NCBI GenBank assembly: GCA_902465105.1
Contig: CABQLM010000045.1
Span: forward strand, 1-18,056
Reading direction: 5' to 3'
Origin: an uncultured Collinsella sp.
GTDB taxonomy: Bacteria > Actinomycetota > Coriobacteriia > Coriobacteriales > Coriobacteriaceae
DNA length: 18,056 nucleotides
Part shown: one piece after another, positions 1 through 7,821 of the stretch
Numbering within the stretch: position 1 is the first letter of the stretch
How the letters are laid out: every line of letters begins with the position of its first letter
Program-made: the position numbers and the translations under genes
Notes under the pieces: model-generated
What the model was told of the DNA's origin: nothing
What the model saw: the letters and a program-made list of their open reading frames with translations, nothing else
Database searches by the model: none

Positions 1-23
1 CACCGAGCCGTCATCGAACCTAG

Positions 24-54
24 AAGGGGGAGGCCTCGCGGCCTCCCCCTTTTT
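24..54 (+). terminator. Intrinsic terminator of a gene upstream of the window
   Basis: A perfect 12-bp stem (24-35 with 40-51, loop TCGC) is followed directly by a run of T (50-54). This is a textbook Rho-independent terminator. It separates an unseen upstream rightward gene from coaE. In many actinobacteria rpsA lies before coaE, but nothing in the 23 bases before the stem proves that here. Confidence 0.9.
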
Positions 55-122
55 GCGTATATATCGAGCTGTGTCTTGTGAATGGGCTCTTCCTTTTGAC
101 TCTCTTACTGTTTGGCTGTTTT

Positions 123-153
123 TTGAACCGTCGCTTTGTATTTGCGCGATAAT
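123..153 (+). promoter_or_regulatory. Candidate promoter for coaE-slt-uvrB
   Basis: After the upstream terminator a new promoter is needed for coaE. A GATAAT -10 box (148-153, 5 of 6 matches to consensus) has a TTGAAC -35-like box at 123-128 with a 19-bp spacer, slightly longer than ideal. A TTGACT hexamer at 96-101 is a second -35-like site, but no good -10 sits 16-18 bp after it. Transcription would start near 160, leaving a leader of about 20 bases. The rest of 55-180 shows nothing else recognisable. Confidence 0.4.
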
Positions 154-180
154 AACTCGCATTGACGTAGGGAGGGCTTG

Positions 181-822
181 ATGTTTACCGTTTTTGTTTT
201 GGGCAATATTGCTTCGGGTAAATCGACTGCCTGCCGCTATCTGGAATCTCGCGGAGCCCTGCTTATCGATTTAGACGTTCTTGCCAAATCGCTGTACGTG
301 CCGGGGTCGGATATCGTTAATGCCCTTGCTGAAGAGTTTGGCTGGGATATTTTGGACGAGGAGGGCGGCGTTCGACGTAACATCCTCGCTTCTCGAGCTT
401 TTGTCTCTCCTGATACGGTTGCAAGGCTCAATAGCATTGTGCATCCCGTTCTCATTGAGCAGCTTTCGCTGAGGATTCTCGATCCTGTCTGCTGTACGGT
501 TTCGTCTCCCCGCTACCCCTTTGCGGCGGTCGAAGTATCTGCTCCGGCTGGCTTTGAGGATGCCTTTGGCCTTGCGGATGAAATTATGGTTGTTAGCGCT
601 CCTTTGGCGGTCCGTCGCAAACGCGCTATTCACCGTGGTATGGAGCCATCCGATTTTGATGCTCGCTGTGCTTGCCAACCCGATGAGTCTTCGCTTTGCA
701 GCCTCGCCACGACCGTGATTGATAACGCAGCGGGCGACAGCTCGCTCTTTGAACAACTGGACGCATGGCTTGCTCGCCATGGCCTTATGGACGCTACGGA
801 TAAGGGGAGGACAGATGCCTAA
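181..822 (+). CDS. coaE: Dephospho-CoA kinase
   Basis: Dephospho-CoA kinase phosphorylates the 3'-hydroxyl of the ribose of dephospho-CoA with ATP, the last step of coenzyme A synthesis in the cytosol. The protein is 213 residues, typical for the family. It has a P-loop GNIASGKST at residues 8-16, the substrate-site motif IDLD at 29-32 (usual form IDAD), an LNSIVHP motif corresponding to the conserved LN-x-I-x-HP, and a lid-like Arg-rich stretch (RRKRAIHRG). The usual PLLFE segment is poorly conserved (AVEVSAP). I chose ATG 181 over the TTG at 178 because GGGAGG at 170-175 lies 5 bases before the ATG but too close to the TTG. The 3' end overlaps the transglycosylase start by 8 bases, so the two are probably translationally coupled. 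The call is secure from the motifs and from the coaE-uvrB neighbourhood known in actinobacteria. Confidence 0.93.
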   Translation: MFTVFVLGNIASGKSTACRYLESRGALLIDLDVLAKSLYVPGSDIVNALAEEFGWDILDEEGGVRRNILASRAFVSPDTVARLNSIVHPVLIEQLSLRILDPVCCTVSSPRYPFAAVEVSAPAGFEDAFGLADEIMVVSAPLAVRRKRAIHRGMEPSDFDARCACQPDESSLCSLATTVIDNAAGDSSLFEQLDAWLARHGLMDATDKGRTDA

Positions 823-1396
823 GACGCGTTTCTTTACGTGGTATCGCCTTGTGCCACTGGCTCTCACTTTCGTCTTTGGCCTTATCTCGCTCGTATATTC
901 GTGTGCTCCCGCTGCTTTCTTTAAACCGCTCTATCCGATTGACTATGAGGCGTATGTAAAGCAGTCCAGTATTTCGCATAATCTTGATCCGTATCTGGTG
1001 TGTGCCGTCATCAAGTCAGAATCAAACTGGGATCCCGAGGCGGAATCAAACCAGGGCGCCCGAGGTCTCATGCAGCTTATGCCCGAAACCGCTGAGGATA
1101 TGATTGCCAAGGGCCTTGTCGACGGGGATGAGTATTCTGCCGATAACCTGAATGACCCCGCTACGAATATCGAATTTGGATGCGCGTACCTTTCGTATCT
1201 GCTGACATATTTCAATGGCTCGACGGATAGCGCTATTGCTGCTTACAATGCCGGAATGGGCAATGTCGATGGGTGGGCGCAGCAAAACACATCGCTCCAT
1301 AACGCGATTACCTTCCCCGAGACACAAGCCTATTTGATTCGTGTCAATAATGCTTGGGTTCGCTATAAGACCCTCTATCCCGACCGGTTCGTATAG
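815..1396 (+). CDS. Membrane-anchored lytic transglycosylase (SLT domain)
   Basis: This is a family 1 lytic murein transglycosylase, which cleaves the MurNAc-GlcNAc bond of peptidoglycan to form 1,6-anhydro-MurNAc outside the membrane. The protein has 193 residues. A single hydrophobic segment at about 12-30 should act as a signal anchor; Cys30 follows it, but VYSC is a poor lipobox. The SLT domain spans about 55-180, with catalytic Glu69 in the S-E-S-N-W motif, GLMQLMP at 84-90 and AYNAG at 143-147. An upstream in-frame ATG at 719 exists, but ATG 815 has an AGGGGAGG ribosome site at 803-810, keeps the overlap with coaE at 8 bases, and places the membrane anchor at the N-terminus. It lies 51 bases before uvrB. 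It is a minimal enzyme without the superhelical domain of E. coli Slt70, resembling YjbJ/MltC-like SLT proteins of Gram-positives. Confidence 0.92.
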   Translation: MPKTRFFTWYRLVPLALTFVFGLISLVYSCAPAAFFKPLYPIDYEAYVKQSSISHNLDPYLVCAVIKSESNWDPEAESNQGARGLMQLMPETAEDMIAKGLVDGDEYSADNLNDPATNIEFGCAYLSYLLTYFNGSTDSAIAAYNAGMGNVDGWAQQNTSLHNAITFPETQAYLIRVNNAWVRYKTLYPDRFV

Positions 1397-1416
1397 GACT
1401 ATGCCTGCCGCCTGCG

Positions 1417-1422
1417 TATACT
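1417..1422 (+). promoter_or_regulatory. Possible weak -10 box before uvrB
   Basis: TATACT (5 of 6 to consensus) sits 26 bases before the uvrB start in the 51-base gap after the transglycosylase gene. No convincing -35 box lies 16-18 bp upstream, so this may be chance or a weak internal promoter. The same hexamer occurs before ybaK (10792) and rapZ (15281). Confidence 0.25.
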
Positions 1423-1447
1423 GCAGATGTGTGAGTTAGGAGTATCC

Positions 1448-3688
1448 ATGGCGGATTTTGAAGTTGAGCGTGTTGGCGGAGAGCTCAAACGTTTTGGCGT
1501 TGAGGGCTCTGATGTGCCGTTTAAGGTCGTGTCCCCCTATGAGCCTGCAGGTTCCCAGCCGAAGGCCATTGAGTCGCTTGTGCAGGGTGTGAGGGACGGA
1601 GACCGCTATCAGGTTTTGCTTGGCGTGACCGGTTCGGGTAAGACCTTTACCATGGCCAAGACCATCGAAGCTCTCGGTAAGCCAACGCTGGTCATGGCCC
1701 CCAACAAAACCCTCGCCGCCCAGCTTGCGAGCGAGCTCAAAGAATTCTTTCCCAACAACGCCGTGGTCTACTTCGTCTCGTACTACGACTACTATCAGCC
1801 TGAGGCATATGTACCGCAGAGCGATACGTATATCGAGAAAGACTCCTCGATTAACGAAGAGGTCGAGATGCTGCGCCATCAGGCGACGGCATCGCTGCTT
1901 TCTCGACGCGATGTGATTGTCGTCGCATCGGTCTCGTGCATCTACGGTATCGGTTCTCCCGAGGACTATGCGGGCCTCGCGCCAAACGTCGATAAGAAGG
2001 TGCCGCTCGAACGCGATGACTTTATCCATGCGCTCATCGACATTCAATACGACCGCAATGACTATGACCTGGCGCGCGGTACTTTCCGCGTGCGCGGCGA
2101 TGTTGTCGACGTGTATCCGCCTTATGCCGAGCATCCGTTGCGGTTTGAGTTCTTTGGTGACGAGGTTGAACTGATTGCCGAGATCGATGAGGTCACCGGT
2201 GAGATGCTGCGTGAGTACGAGGCAATTCCCGTGTGGCCGGCCTCGCACTACGTGACCGAGAAGCCAAAGGTTAAGGCGGCCCTGAAATCGATTAGCGAAG
2301 AGTGCGAGAAGCGTGTGGCGGAGCTCAAGGCGACCGACAAGTTGCTCGAGGCACAACGTCTGCAGCAGCGGACCGATTATGACCTCGAGATGCTCGAGAC
2401 GATGGGCTTTTGCAACGGCATCGAGAACTACTCGCGGCATCTGGACGGGCGCAAGCCGGGTGAACCGCCGTTTACCTTGATTGACTACTTCCCCAAGGAC
2501 ATGCTTTGCATCATCGACGAGAGCCATGTAACGGTGCCGCAGATTCGCGGTATGCACGAAGGCGACCGATCGCGCAAAGTTACGCTTGTTGAGCATGGTT
2601 TTCGCCTGCCCTCGGCGCTCGACAACCGTCCGCTTCGCTTCGATGAGTTTGAGGCAAGGATTCCCCAGTTCATCTACGTTTCGGCCACGCCGGGTGACTA
2701 TGAGCTGCGTGTGAGCCAAAATGACGTTGAACAGATCATTCGTCCGACCGGCCTGCTCGATCCCAAGATCGACGTTCGCCCGGTCCGAGGCCAGATTGAC
2801 GATCTTGAGGACGAGATTCGCGAGCGCGTGGCCCGCAAGGAGCGCGTGCTGGTGACCACGCTGACCAAGCGCATGGCCGAGGATCTGACCGATCACCTGC
2901 TCGACGCCGGCATTAAGGTCAACTACATGCACTCCGATACGGCGACGATGGACCGTGTCGAGATTCTGCGAACGTTGCGCGAGGGCAAGATTGATGTTTT
3001 GGTTGGCATCAACTTGCTTCGCGAGGGCCTGGATCTCCCCGAGGTCTCGCTGGTAGCAATTCTCGATGCCGATAAGGAAGGCTTCTTGCGTAACCGCCGT
3101 TCGCTGATTCAGACGATTGGCCGTGCCGCTCGCAACGCTGACGGCGAAGTCATCATGTACGCCGACGTCGTGACCGATTCGATGAAAGAGGCCATCGAGG
3201 AGACGCAGCGTCGCCGTGAGATCCAGATGGCCTACAACGAAGAACACGGCATTGTGCCCAAGACGGTGCGCAAAGCTATCAACGACATTTCGAGCTTTAT
3301 TGCCGAGGCTGAAAAGACCGTGGGCTCCAAGGGACGCTCGAAGGGCGACTCTCTGGGCCATGGCGCTTTCTATACGCTCGATGAAAGCGGCGAGGGCGGG
3401 GTGCCAGAGACGGTGACGCCTGAACGGACGCTTGCCGAGCAGCTGGAAGGGCTGCCGCATGACGAGCTGGTGCGGATCGTCGAGACCATGGAGGAAGATA
3501 TGCGTAATGCCTCTGCCGCCATGGACTTTGAGGAGGCGGCGCGCCTGCGTGACGCCGTCGTTCAGATTCGGGCGATGCTCGAGGGTGCGTCCGAGGACGA
3601 AACGATTGAGCGTCTGCGTTCGCAGGCCCGCAAGGGTTCCACGTTCGCTTCGGGTAGAAAACGCCAAGGCGCGCGATTTAAGAAATAG
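1448..3688 (+). CDS. uvrB: UvrABC system protein B (excision repair helicase subunit)
   Basis: UvrB verifies DNA damage delivered by UvrA, unwinds locally with ATP and recruits UvrC for the two incisions of nucleotide excision repair. The protein has 746 residues against about 670 in E. coli. Walker A GVTGSGKT is at 59-66, the damage-probing beta-hairpin with its tyrosines ([12 protein letters not shown]) is at 112-123, the Walker B DESH is at 357-360, helicase motif VI is recognisable in the QTIGRAAR stretch, and a C-terminal UVR domain (UvrC-binding coiled coil) is at about 673-711. Extra length comes from about 20 N-terminal residues, a longer linker before the UVR domain, and a basic tail of about 35 residues ending [14 protein letters not shown] 1448 was chosen over ATG 1427 because TAGGAG at 1437-1442 lies 5 bases before it. 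No LexA-like box was seen immediately upstream. The gene ends at a terminator shared with the convergent leftward operon. Confidence 0.97.
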   Translation: MADFEVERVGGELKRFGVEGSDVPFKVVSPYEPAGSQPKAIESLVQGVRDGDRYQVLLGVTGSGKTFTMAKTIEALGKPTLVMAPNKTLAAQLASELKEFFPNNAVVYFVSYYDYYQPEAYVPQSDTYIEKDSSINEEVEMLRHQATASLLSRRDVIVVASVSCIYGIGSPEDYAGLAPNVDKKVPLERDDFIHALIDIQYDRNDYDLARGTFRVRGDVVDVYPPYAEHPLRFEFFGDEVELIAEIDEVTGEMLREYEAIPVWPASHYVTEKPKVKAALKSISEECEKRVAELKATDKLLEAQRLQQRTDYDLEMLETMGFCNGIENYSRHLDGRKPGEPPFTLIDYFPKDMLCIIDESHVTVPQIRGMHEGDRSRKVTLVEHGFRLPSALDNRPLRFDEFEARIPQFIYVSATPGDYELRVSQNDVEQIIRPTGLLDPKIDVRPVRGQIDDLEDEIRERVARKERVLVTTLTKRMAEDLTDHLLDAGIKVNYMHSDTATMDRVEILRTLREGKIDVLVGINLLREGLDLPEVSLVAILDADKEGFLRNRRSLIQTIGRAARNADGEVIMYADVVTDSMKEAIEETQRRREIQMAYNEEHGIVPKTVRKAINDISSFIAEAEKTVGSKGRSKGDSLGHGAFYTLDESGEGGVPETVTPERTLAEQLEGLPHDELVRIVETMEEDMRNASAAMDFEEAARLRDAVVQIRAMLEGASEDETIERLRSQARKGSTFASGRKRQGARFKK

Positions 3689-3692
3689 AGTG

Positions 3693-3732
3693 CAGGCCCC
3701 GAACTTCTCGTTGAGCTCGGGGCCTGTGTCTT
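3693..3732. terminator. Bidirectional terminator between uvrB and the leftward flavoprotein gene
   Basis: A perfect 10-bp inverted repeat (3693-3702 with 3717-3726, 14-base loop) lies between the convergent stop codons. On the + strand it is followed by TGTCTTT, a modest U tract. On the - strand the flank is less T-rich (complement of AAGAAATAGAG). It most likely ends uvrB transcription and may also serve the leftward gene. Confidence 0.75.
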
Positions 3733-3739
3733 TAGTGTG

Positions 3740-5380
3740 CTAGAGGTCTGCAATCAGGGCTTCGGCGCACCGGATGCCATCGGTGGCGGCGCTCATGATG
3801 CCGCCGGCATATCCTGCTCCCTCGCCGCAAGGGTAGAGGCCTGGGGTCGCCACGGCGTGACACGTGCGATCTCGGGTGACGGTGACCGGGGAACTCGAAC
3901 GCGTCTCCACGCCGGTGAGCACGGCATCGGGGCGGTCGTAGCCCCGCAGCTTTTTCCCGAGCAGGGGAATTCCCTGGCGAAGCGACTCGACGATATGCTG
4001 CGGTAGTGCCTCGTCAATTGCCGTCCAAGTCACACCGAGCGGATAGGTGGGCTTAACCTTTCCACATGCCGTGCTGGGACGTTTTGCAAGGAAATCTCCG
4101 ACGAGCTGTGCCGGTGCATTCCAGTTAGAGCCGCCCAGGCGGTAGGCAGCCTGCTCGCAAGCGCACTGGAGTTCAACGCCCGCGAGCGGGTTGTCGCTGG
4201 GAAGGTCTTCGGGCGTGACGTTAACGAGCAGGGCGGCATTTGCGTTACGGCCGTTGCGGGCATTGAGACTGGCGCCATTGACGCACAGGTGGCCCGGCTC
4301 GGAAGAGGCGGCGACAACCTGCCCGCCGGGGCACATGCAAAACGAGAACACGCTGCGCCCGTTGGGAAGATGGGCGACGAGTTTATAGGGGGCTGCTCCG
4401 AGGGCAGGATGCCCCGCCGAAGGGCCATATTGGGCGCGATCGATATCGCGCTGCGGGTGCTCGATGCGCACACCCATGGCAAAGGTTTTTTGCGCGAGGG
4501 CTACGTTATGGTCCTTGAGGAGCTCGAATACGTCGCGGGCGGAGTGGCCGCAGGCAAGGATAAGGTGTTTCGTGGCGATTTGCTCGGTCGCGGCATGTTG
4601 AGACGTCTGGACATCGATGCCGGTGATGGCGCCGGACGCGTCGGCGCGAATGTCAACAAGCTTCGTTCGATAGCGGACGACACCTCCGAGTCGTTCGATG
4701 CGCTGGGAAATATTGGTGACAACTGTGGGAAGGATGTCAGAGCCAATGTGCGGCTTCGAATCCCACAGGATGTCTCGGGGTGCACCCGCTTCGACGAAGG
4801 TGTCCAGGATAAGGCGATGGGCGGGATTTTTGGTTCCCGTATTGAGCTTGCCATCCGAGAAAGTCCCCGCGCCGCCCAAGCCAAACTGGATATTGCTCTC
4901 TGGGTCGAGGGCGCGCTCTTTCAGGAAGAGGTCGATTGCCTGCGAGCGGCGAAGCGCCGGGTCGCCCCGTTCGATAAGCAAGGGCTTCAGACCCGCTTCG
5001 GCAAGGGTGAGTGCGGCGAAAAGGCCAGCGCATCCGGCACCGACGACGACGGGGCGCTCTTTGGGCGCGCCAGAAACGGGGGAGGGGAATGAAGGCTCAT
5101 TGTCTTCTATCGTGCGCACGCGTGAGCGGTCGCGCGCAGCAACGCTGTCGAGCACTGTCTGCTCGATGTCTGGGCTCGTCAGCTCAACGCGGAAGCTCAG
5201 AATAAAATGAACGTCTCGTTTTTTGCGAGCGTCGATAGACTTGCGGTGGAGCTCGATAGACTTGATCTCGGAGTCTTTGCAGCGTAGGACGCGTTTAGCG
5301 ACTCGCTTGCCAACGGTAAGGCAAGCTTTTTCATCGCTGGCTTCATTGAGCGACGCGTTGACTTGGGTGATTTCGATCAT
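3740..5380 (-). CDS. FAD-dependent dehydrogenase, COG2509-type
   Basis: This is a predicted cytosolic FAD-dependent oxidoreductase of the uncharacterised COG2509 family, 546 residues; its substrate is not known. A charged N-terminal domain (about 1-105) precedes a dinucleotide-binding fold with VVGAGCAG at 112-119 and an acidic strand end (LLIERGD). A second conserved patch GGAGTFSDGKLN is at 169-180, and the C-terminal flavin motif (LYPCGEGAGYAGGI) precedes the end. The open frame extends far upstream, but ATG 5380 is the right start. AGGAG at 5387-5391 lies 6 bases before it, and the family's N-terminus begins here. The gene is third in a leftward unit after mrp and the HI0933-like flavoprotein, but a terminator-like hairpin sits just upstream (5400-5430). 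Therefore it may be expressed at a reduced level or from its own promoter. Family assignment is confident; function is open. Confidence 0.88.
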   Translation of the reverse strand: MIEITQVNASLNEASDEKACLTVGKRVAKRVLRCKDSEIKSIELHRKSIDARKKRDVHFILSFRVELTSPDIEQTVLDSVAARDRSRVRTIEDNEPSFPSPVSGAPKERPVVVGAGCAGLFAALTLAEAGLKPLLIERGDPALRRSQAIDLFLKERALDPESNIQFGLGGAGTFSDGKLNTGTKNPAHRLILDTFVEAGAPRDILWDSKPHIGSDILPTVVTNISQRIERLGGVVRYRTKLVDIRADASGAITGIDVQTSQHAATEQIATKHLILACGHSARDVFELLKDHNVALAQKTFAMGVRIEHPQRDIDRAQYGPSAGHPALGAAPYKLVAHLPNGRSVFSFCMCPGGQVVAASSEPGHLCVNGASLNARNGRNANAALLVNVTPEDLPSDNPLAGVELQCACEQAAYRLGGSNWNAPAQLVGDFLAKRPSTACGKVKPTYPLGVTWTAIDEALPQHIVESLRQGIPLLGKKLRGYDRPDAVLTGVETRSSSPVTVTRDRTCHAVATPGLYPCGEGAGYAGGIMSAATDGIRCAEALIADL

Positions 5381-5399
5381 CGAGGTCTCCTTAGATGCA

Positions 5400-5430
5400 A
5401 GAAAGAGGCCGCCCGGTGTCCCAGACGGCC
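5400..5430 (-). terminator. Leftward terminator or attenuator between the two flavoprotein genes
   Basis: Read on the - strand, a 10-bp stem (two G-U pairs) made of 5430-5421 and 5416-5407 with loop GACA is followed by TCTTTC (5406-5401). It lies after the stop of the HI0933-like gene and about 14 bases before the ribosome site of the COG2509-like gene. The short U-rich tract makes it a partial terminator or a processing hairpin rather than a certain one. Confidence 0.55.
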
Positions 5431-5459
5431 CGAATGCGTTTTGATTATAGACTGCGCGG

Positions 5460-6731
5460 CTATAGGTTACTTGCAGCGCGAATGCCCGAAATCCAGGCCC
5501 ATGCAAGGTTGAAGCCACCGCAGTCGGCGTCGATATCGAGCGCTTCGCCGCAGACGCAAAGCGGGGCATCGACTGCGTCGTTCGCGCGAAGGCTGGGTAT
5601 CGGGATGGTCTCGATGGGTATGCCGCCACGTATGACCTGTGCCGAGCGCTCCTCGGCCGTTCCGTCGACGAGCAGTTTAAAGTGCTTGAGGATGGAGACC
5701 AGATGGATGACATCGTTGGAGCCAGGATGGCACTGCTCGAACGCCGTACAGACGACGCGGGAGAGTTGAGGAGCGAGCATGCCGTCGAGCCAGCGGGGGT
5801 CGTGGGGCGAAAAGCGGCCGAGCAGTTCAACGCGCCGGTTGAGTATATCGAGCAGCTCGTCTTTGGAGAGGTCGGGGAAAACGTCGAGCAGGATCGTGTC
5901 GCCATGCTGTATGCGTCGGGAGAGGTTAAAGGCGGCGACACCTGAGATGCCGAAGGTCCGGAACAACACCTCGCCGTCTTCGCACCAGAGCTCCTCATGA
6001 TTGCGGGTGAGCGTCAAGCGGGCACGGACGCGTAGGCCATCCAACGTCTTGAGGGACATCCGGTCGCCGACGACCGATGCCGACACGGGGCAGAGGACGG
6101 GGCGCAGCGGCGTCAGGGGGAGGCTAAACGTCTCGGCGATGCCGGCGGGGTTGCCACCCGTGGCGATAATTACGGCATGTGCCTGCAAGGTCACGTTTTT
6201 GCGCGGGGTATCGGCGAGCGCCCTCCGAAGCGAACGGAGCTCCGATTTTCGATCGTCGTGCTTTTTTGCCTTGAGCGCCCGTGCAGGGCGGTCTATTTGG
6301 AGCGTCCAGCCCTCGGGAGCTTTGTGCGCCGTGGCAACATTGGCTCCGCAGATTAAGGTGATGCCCAGACGATCGCAGACGTTGAGAAGCGCGTCGCGCA
6401 CCGATTCGGCGCGAAGGGAGCGTGGGTACAGCCGACCTTCCTCGGAGGTCGTCATGATGCCAAGCGAGGAGAAGAAGCCCATAAGCTCTTGTTCGGGCCG
6501 GGGGCCCATGACGGATTCGACGAAAGCGGGGTGGTTGTACCGCCGAGGATCAATCGATTCGTTTGAGAGATTGCAGCGGCCGTTGCCGGTCGCAAGGAGT
6601 TTAAGGCCGCAGGCGACATCGCGCTCAACGATGCAGGCACTTTTGCCAGCGCGTGCGGCCGTAATGGCGGCGGCGAGACCCGAGGCCCCACCGCCGATTA
6701 TCAGGACGTCATAGAAGGCGCTCGTGTTCAC
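5460..6731 (-). CDS. HI0933/YhiN-family flavoprotein (aminoacetone oxidase family FAD-binding enzyme)
   Basis: This is a cytosolic FAD-binding protein of the HI0933-like family (COG2081, YhiN). Databases often call the family aminoacetone oxidase-like, but its physiological reaction is not settled. The protein has 423 residues. It shows the FAD-binding IIGGGASGLAAA at 11-22, the family signature LATGNGRCNLSN at 46-57, an IIATGG motif at about 188-193, and the C-terminal GEALDID...CGGFNLAWAW motif. A charged insert at about 148-178, rich in Lys and Arg, appears to be extra relative to the core fold. Translation starts at GTG 6731, directly adjacent to the mrp stop (TAAGTG). A GAGG site at 6737-6740 lies inside the mrp end, so the two genes are tightly coupled. 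A later start is unlikely because the FAD motif begins at residue 11. Confidence 0.92.
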   Translation of the reverse strand: MNTSAFYDVLIIGGGASGLAAAITAARAGKSACIVERDVACGLKLLATGNGRCNLSNESIDPRRYNHPAFVESVMGPRPEQELMGFFSSLGIMTTSEEGRLYPRSLRAESVRDALLNVCDRLGITLICGANVATAHKAPEGWTLQIDRPARALKAKKHDDRKSELRSLRRALADTPRKNVTLQAHAVIIATGGNPAGIAETFSLPLTPLRPVLCPVSASVVGDRMSLKTLDGLRVRARLTLTRNHEELWCEDGEVLFRTFGISGVAAFNLSRRIQHGDTILLDVFPDLSKDELLDILNRRVELLGRFSPHDPRWLDGMLAPQLSRVVCTAFEQCHPGSNDVIHLVSILKHFKLLVDGTAEERSAQVIRGGIPIETIPIPSLRANDAVDAPLCVCGEALDIDADCGGFNLAWAWISGIRAASNL

Positions 6732-7562
6732 TTAGGCCTCGTCGGTCTCGTGCGGGGCGATGGCCTCGACGGCAGAGACGGCCTTGGGCAGCATGCCATC
6801 GGGCAGCGCGGTCTCGACTTCACCCTTATCGCAGGCCTCGGCGAGTGACGGATTGATGGGAAGCTGACCCAAGATGTCGAGGTTGTAGCGCTCGGCGACC
6901 TCGGGGAGCTTACTCTTACCAAAGACCTCGATCTTCTTGCCACAGTCGGGGCACTCGATATAGCTCATGTTCTCGACAACGCCCAGAATGGGGACGTTCA
7001 TCTTCTCGGCCATGTTGACCGCCTTGGCGACGATCATCGAGACCAAGTCTTGCGGGCTCGTGACGATGACGATGCCATCGACGGGCAGCGATTGGAAAAC
7101 GGTGAGCGCGACGTCGCCCGTTCCCGGAGGCATGTCGACCAGCAGGTAGTCGATGGGGCCCCACGAGGTCTCGCTCCAGAATTGCCTGATGGCGCCCGCG
7201 ATAACCGGGCCACGCCAAAGGACGGGATCGGTTTCGTTTTGGAGCAGCAGGTTGGAGCTCATGACCTTGACCCCGTGCTCCGAGATCTCGGGCAGCATAA
7301 GATTGCCGAGAGCATGGACATGACGTCCGCTCATACCGAACATCTTGGGGATGGAGGGGCCGGTGATGTCGGCATCGAGGATGCCGACTTTGTTGCCGCG
7401 GCGGGAAAGCTCGGTGGCGATGGCACCGGTGACGAACGACTTGCCGACGCCGCCCTTGCCGGATAACACCGCGATAACGCGCTTGACCTCGGATAGCGTG
7501 TTCTCTTCAAATTCCTGCGGTGCGGTTTGTCCGCCGGCCGCCTGTGCGTGCTCGCAACCCAT
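6732..7562 (-). CDS. mrp: Mrp/NBP35-type Fe-S carrier P-loop ATPase
   Basis: This is a Mrp/ApbC/NBP35-family P-loop ATPase, thought to bind and transfer [4Fe-4S] clusters in the cytosol as a homodimer. The protein has 276 residues. It has a deviant Walker A SGKGGVGKS at 34-42, the LDADITGPS switch at 62-70, VDMPPGTGD at 142-150, and a CPDC motif at 204-207 that in the family supplies the bridging cluster ligands. It lacks the N-terminal DUF59 domain of E. coli-type Mrp and has only one early cysteine (Cys3) rather than the four-Cys N-terminal ferredoxin-like motif of NBP35. The open frame extends to 7781, but ATG 7562 has AAAGGAG at 7569-7575 with 6-base spacing and a good family-length product. 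It is first in a leftward unit with two flavoproteins and diverges from uvrA. Confidence 0.93.
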   Translation of the reverse strand: MGCEHAQAAGGQTAPQEFEENTLSEVKRVIAVLSGKGGVGKSFVTGAIATELSRRGNKVGILDADITGPSIPKMFGMSGRHVHALGNLMLPEISEHGVKVMSSNLLLQNETDPVLWRGPVIAGAIRQFWSETSWGPIDYLLVDMPPGTGDVALTVFQSLPVDGIVIVTSPQDLVSMIVAKAVNMAEKMNVPILGVVENMSYIECPDCGKKIEVFGKSKLPEVAERYNLDILGQLPINPSLAEACDKGEVETALPDGMLPKAVSAVEAIAPHETDEA

Positions 7563-7616
7563 ATCTGACTCCTTTGTATGCGTTAGGGCAAGGCCCCACG
7601 ATGTGACACGAGCGTC

Positions 7617-7646
7617 ATTGTACCCTCGTTTGCGAGCGGGAGTCAT
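7617..7646 (-). promoter_or_regulatory. Candidate promoter of the leftward mrp operon
   Basis: Read on the - strand, an ATGACT -35 box (7646-7641, 4 of 6) and a TACAAT -10 box (7622-7617, 5 of 6) are separated by 18 bp. The spacer carries a small CTCG/CGAG dyad (7625-7636). Transcription would start near 7610, giving a leader of about 48 bases before the mrp ATG. Confidence 0.5.
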
Positions 7647-7698
7647 TTGTGATGTGCGGCGGGTGATCGATGGCATTTGAAAGCATGGGTCGGGCATG

Positions 7699-7714
7699 CG
7701 ACGCGCGCGCGTCG
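7699..7714. repeat. 16-base perfect CG-alternating palindrome
   Basis: CGACGCGCGCGCGTCG is its own reverse complement, in the divergent mrp-uvrA intergenic region. It contains an alternating CG core, the kind of sequence prone to Z-DNA or cruciform structure. It is not followed by T in either direction, so it does not look like a terminator. An inverted GCATG/CATGC pair (7683-7687, 7695-7699) abuts it. Function unknown. Confidence 0.6.
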
Positions 7715-7746
7715 GATAACGCAAAAGGTCTGCGAATCTTGTATTA

Positions 7747-7760
7747 CGAACATCTGTGCG
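7747..7760. promoter_or_regulatory. LexA-like SOS box upstream of uvrA
   Basis: CGAACATCTGTGCG matches the Gram-positive LexA/DinR consensus CGAACRNRYGTTYG at 12 of 14 positions. It also matches the actinobacterial core GAAC-N4-GTTC with one change (GTGC). It lies 62 bases before the uvrA start, and uvrA is a classical SOS gene, which raises the prior. I could not fix a confident -35/-10 pair around it (TAAACT at 7773-7778 is a weak -10 candidate). Degenerate motifs like this also arise by chance. Confidence 0.4.
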
Positions 7761-7821
7761 CGTTGAGTGCGCTAAACTCATCGACGGTGTGATTTGAAGT
7801 TATAGGAGGCAAGGAGCTTCC

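Noticed and set aside
1..23. Possible end of an upstream coding region (frame 3 with TAG at 21-23, just before the terminator)
   Set aside because: Only six codons are visible, so no product can be supported. Position before the terminator makes it plausible but unproven.
719..814. Earlier start of the lytic transglycosylase at 719
   Set aside because: It would overlap coaE by over 100 bases and put 32 unrelated residues before the membrane anchor; ATG 815 has a strong ribosome site.
1436..3667. A 743-codon open frame on the strand opposite uvrB
   Set aside because: It mirrors the codon bias of uvrB, whose motifs are complete on the + strand. The antisense translation has no recognisable domain and no ribosome site; it is a shadow frame.
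5381..5998. N-terminal extension of the COG2509-like gene up to 5998
   Set aside because: It would overlap the HI0933-like gene deeply and bypass a good AGGAG ribosome site at 5387-5391; the family N-terminus starts at 5380.
6001..6714. A 237-codon open frame opposite the HI0933-like flavoprotein
   Set aside because: The translation is Arg/Ser-rich and low in complexity, as expected for an antisense frame; the flavoprotein on the - strand has full family motifs.
7563..7781. N-terminal extension of mrp up to 7781
   Set aside because: It would cover the divergent promoter region and the extra residues look like translated non-coding DNA; AAAGGAG supports ATG 7562.
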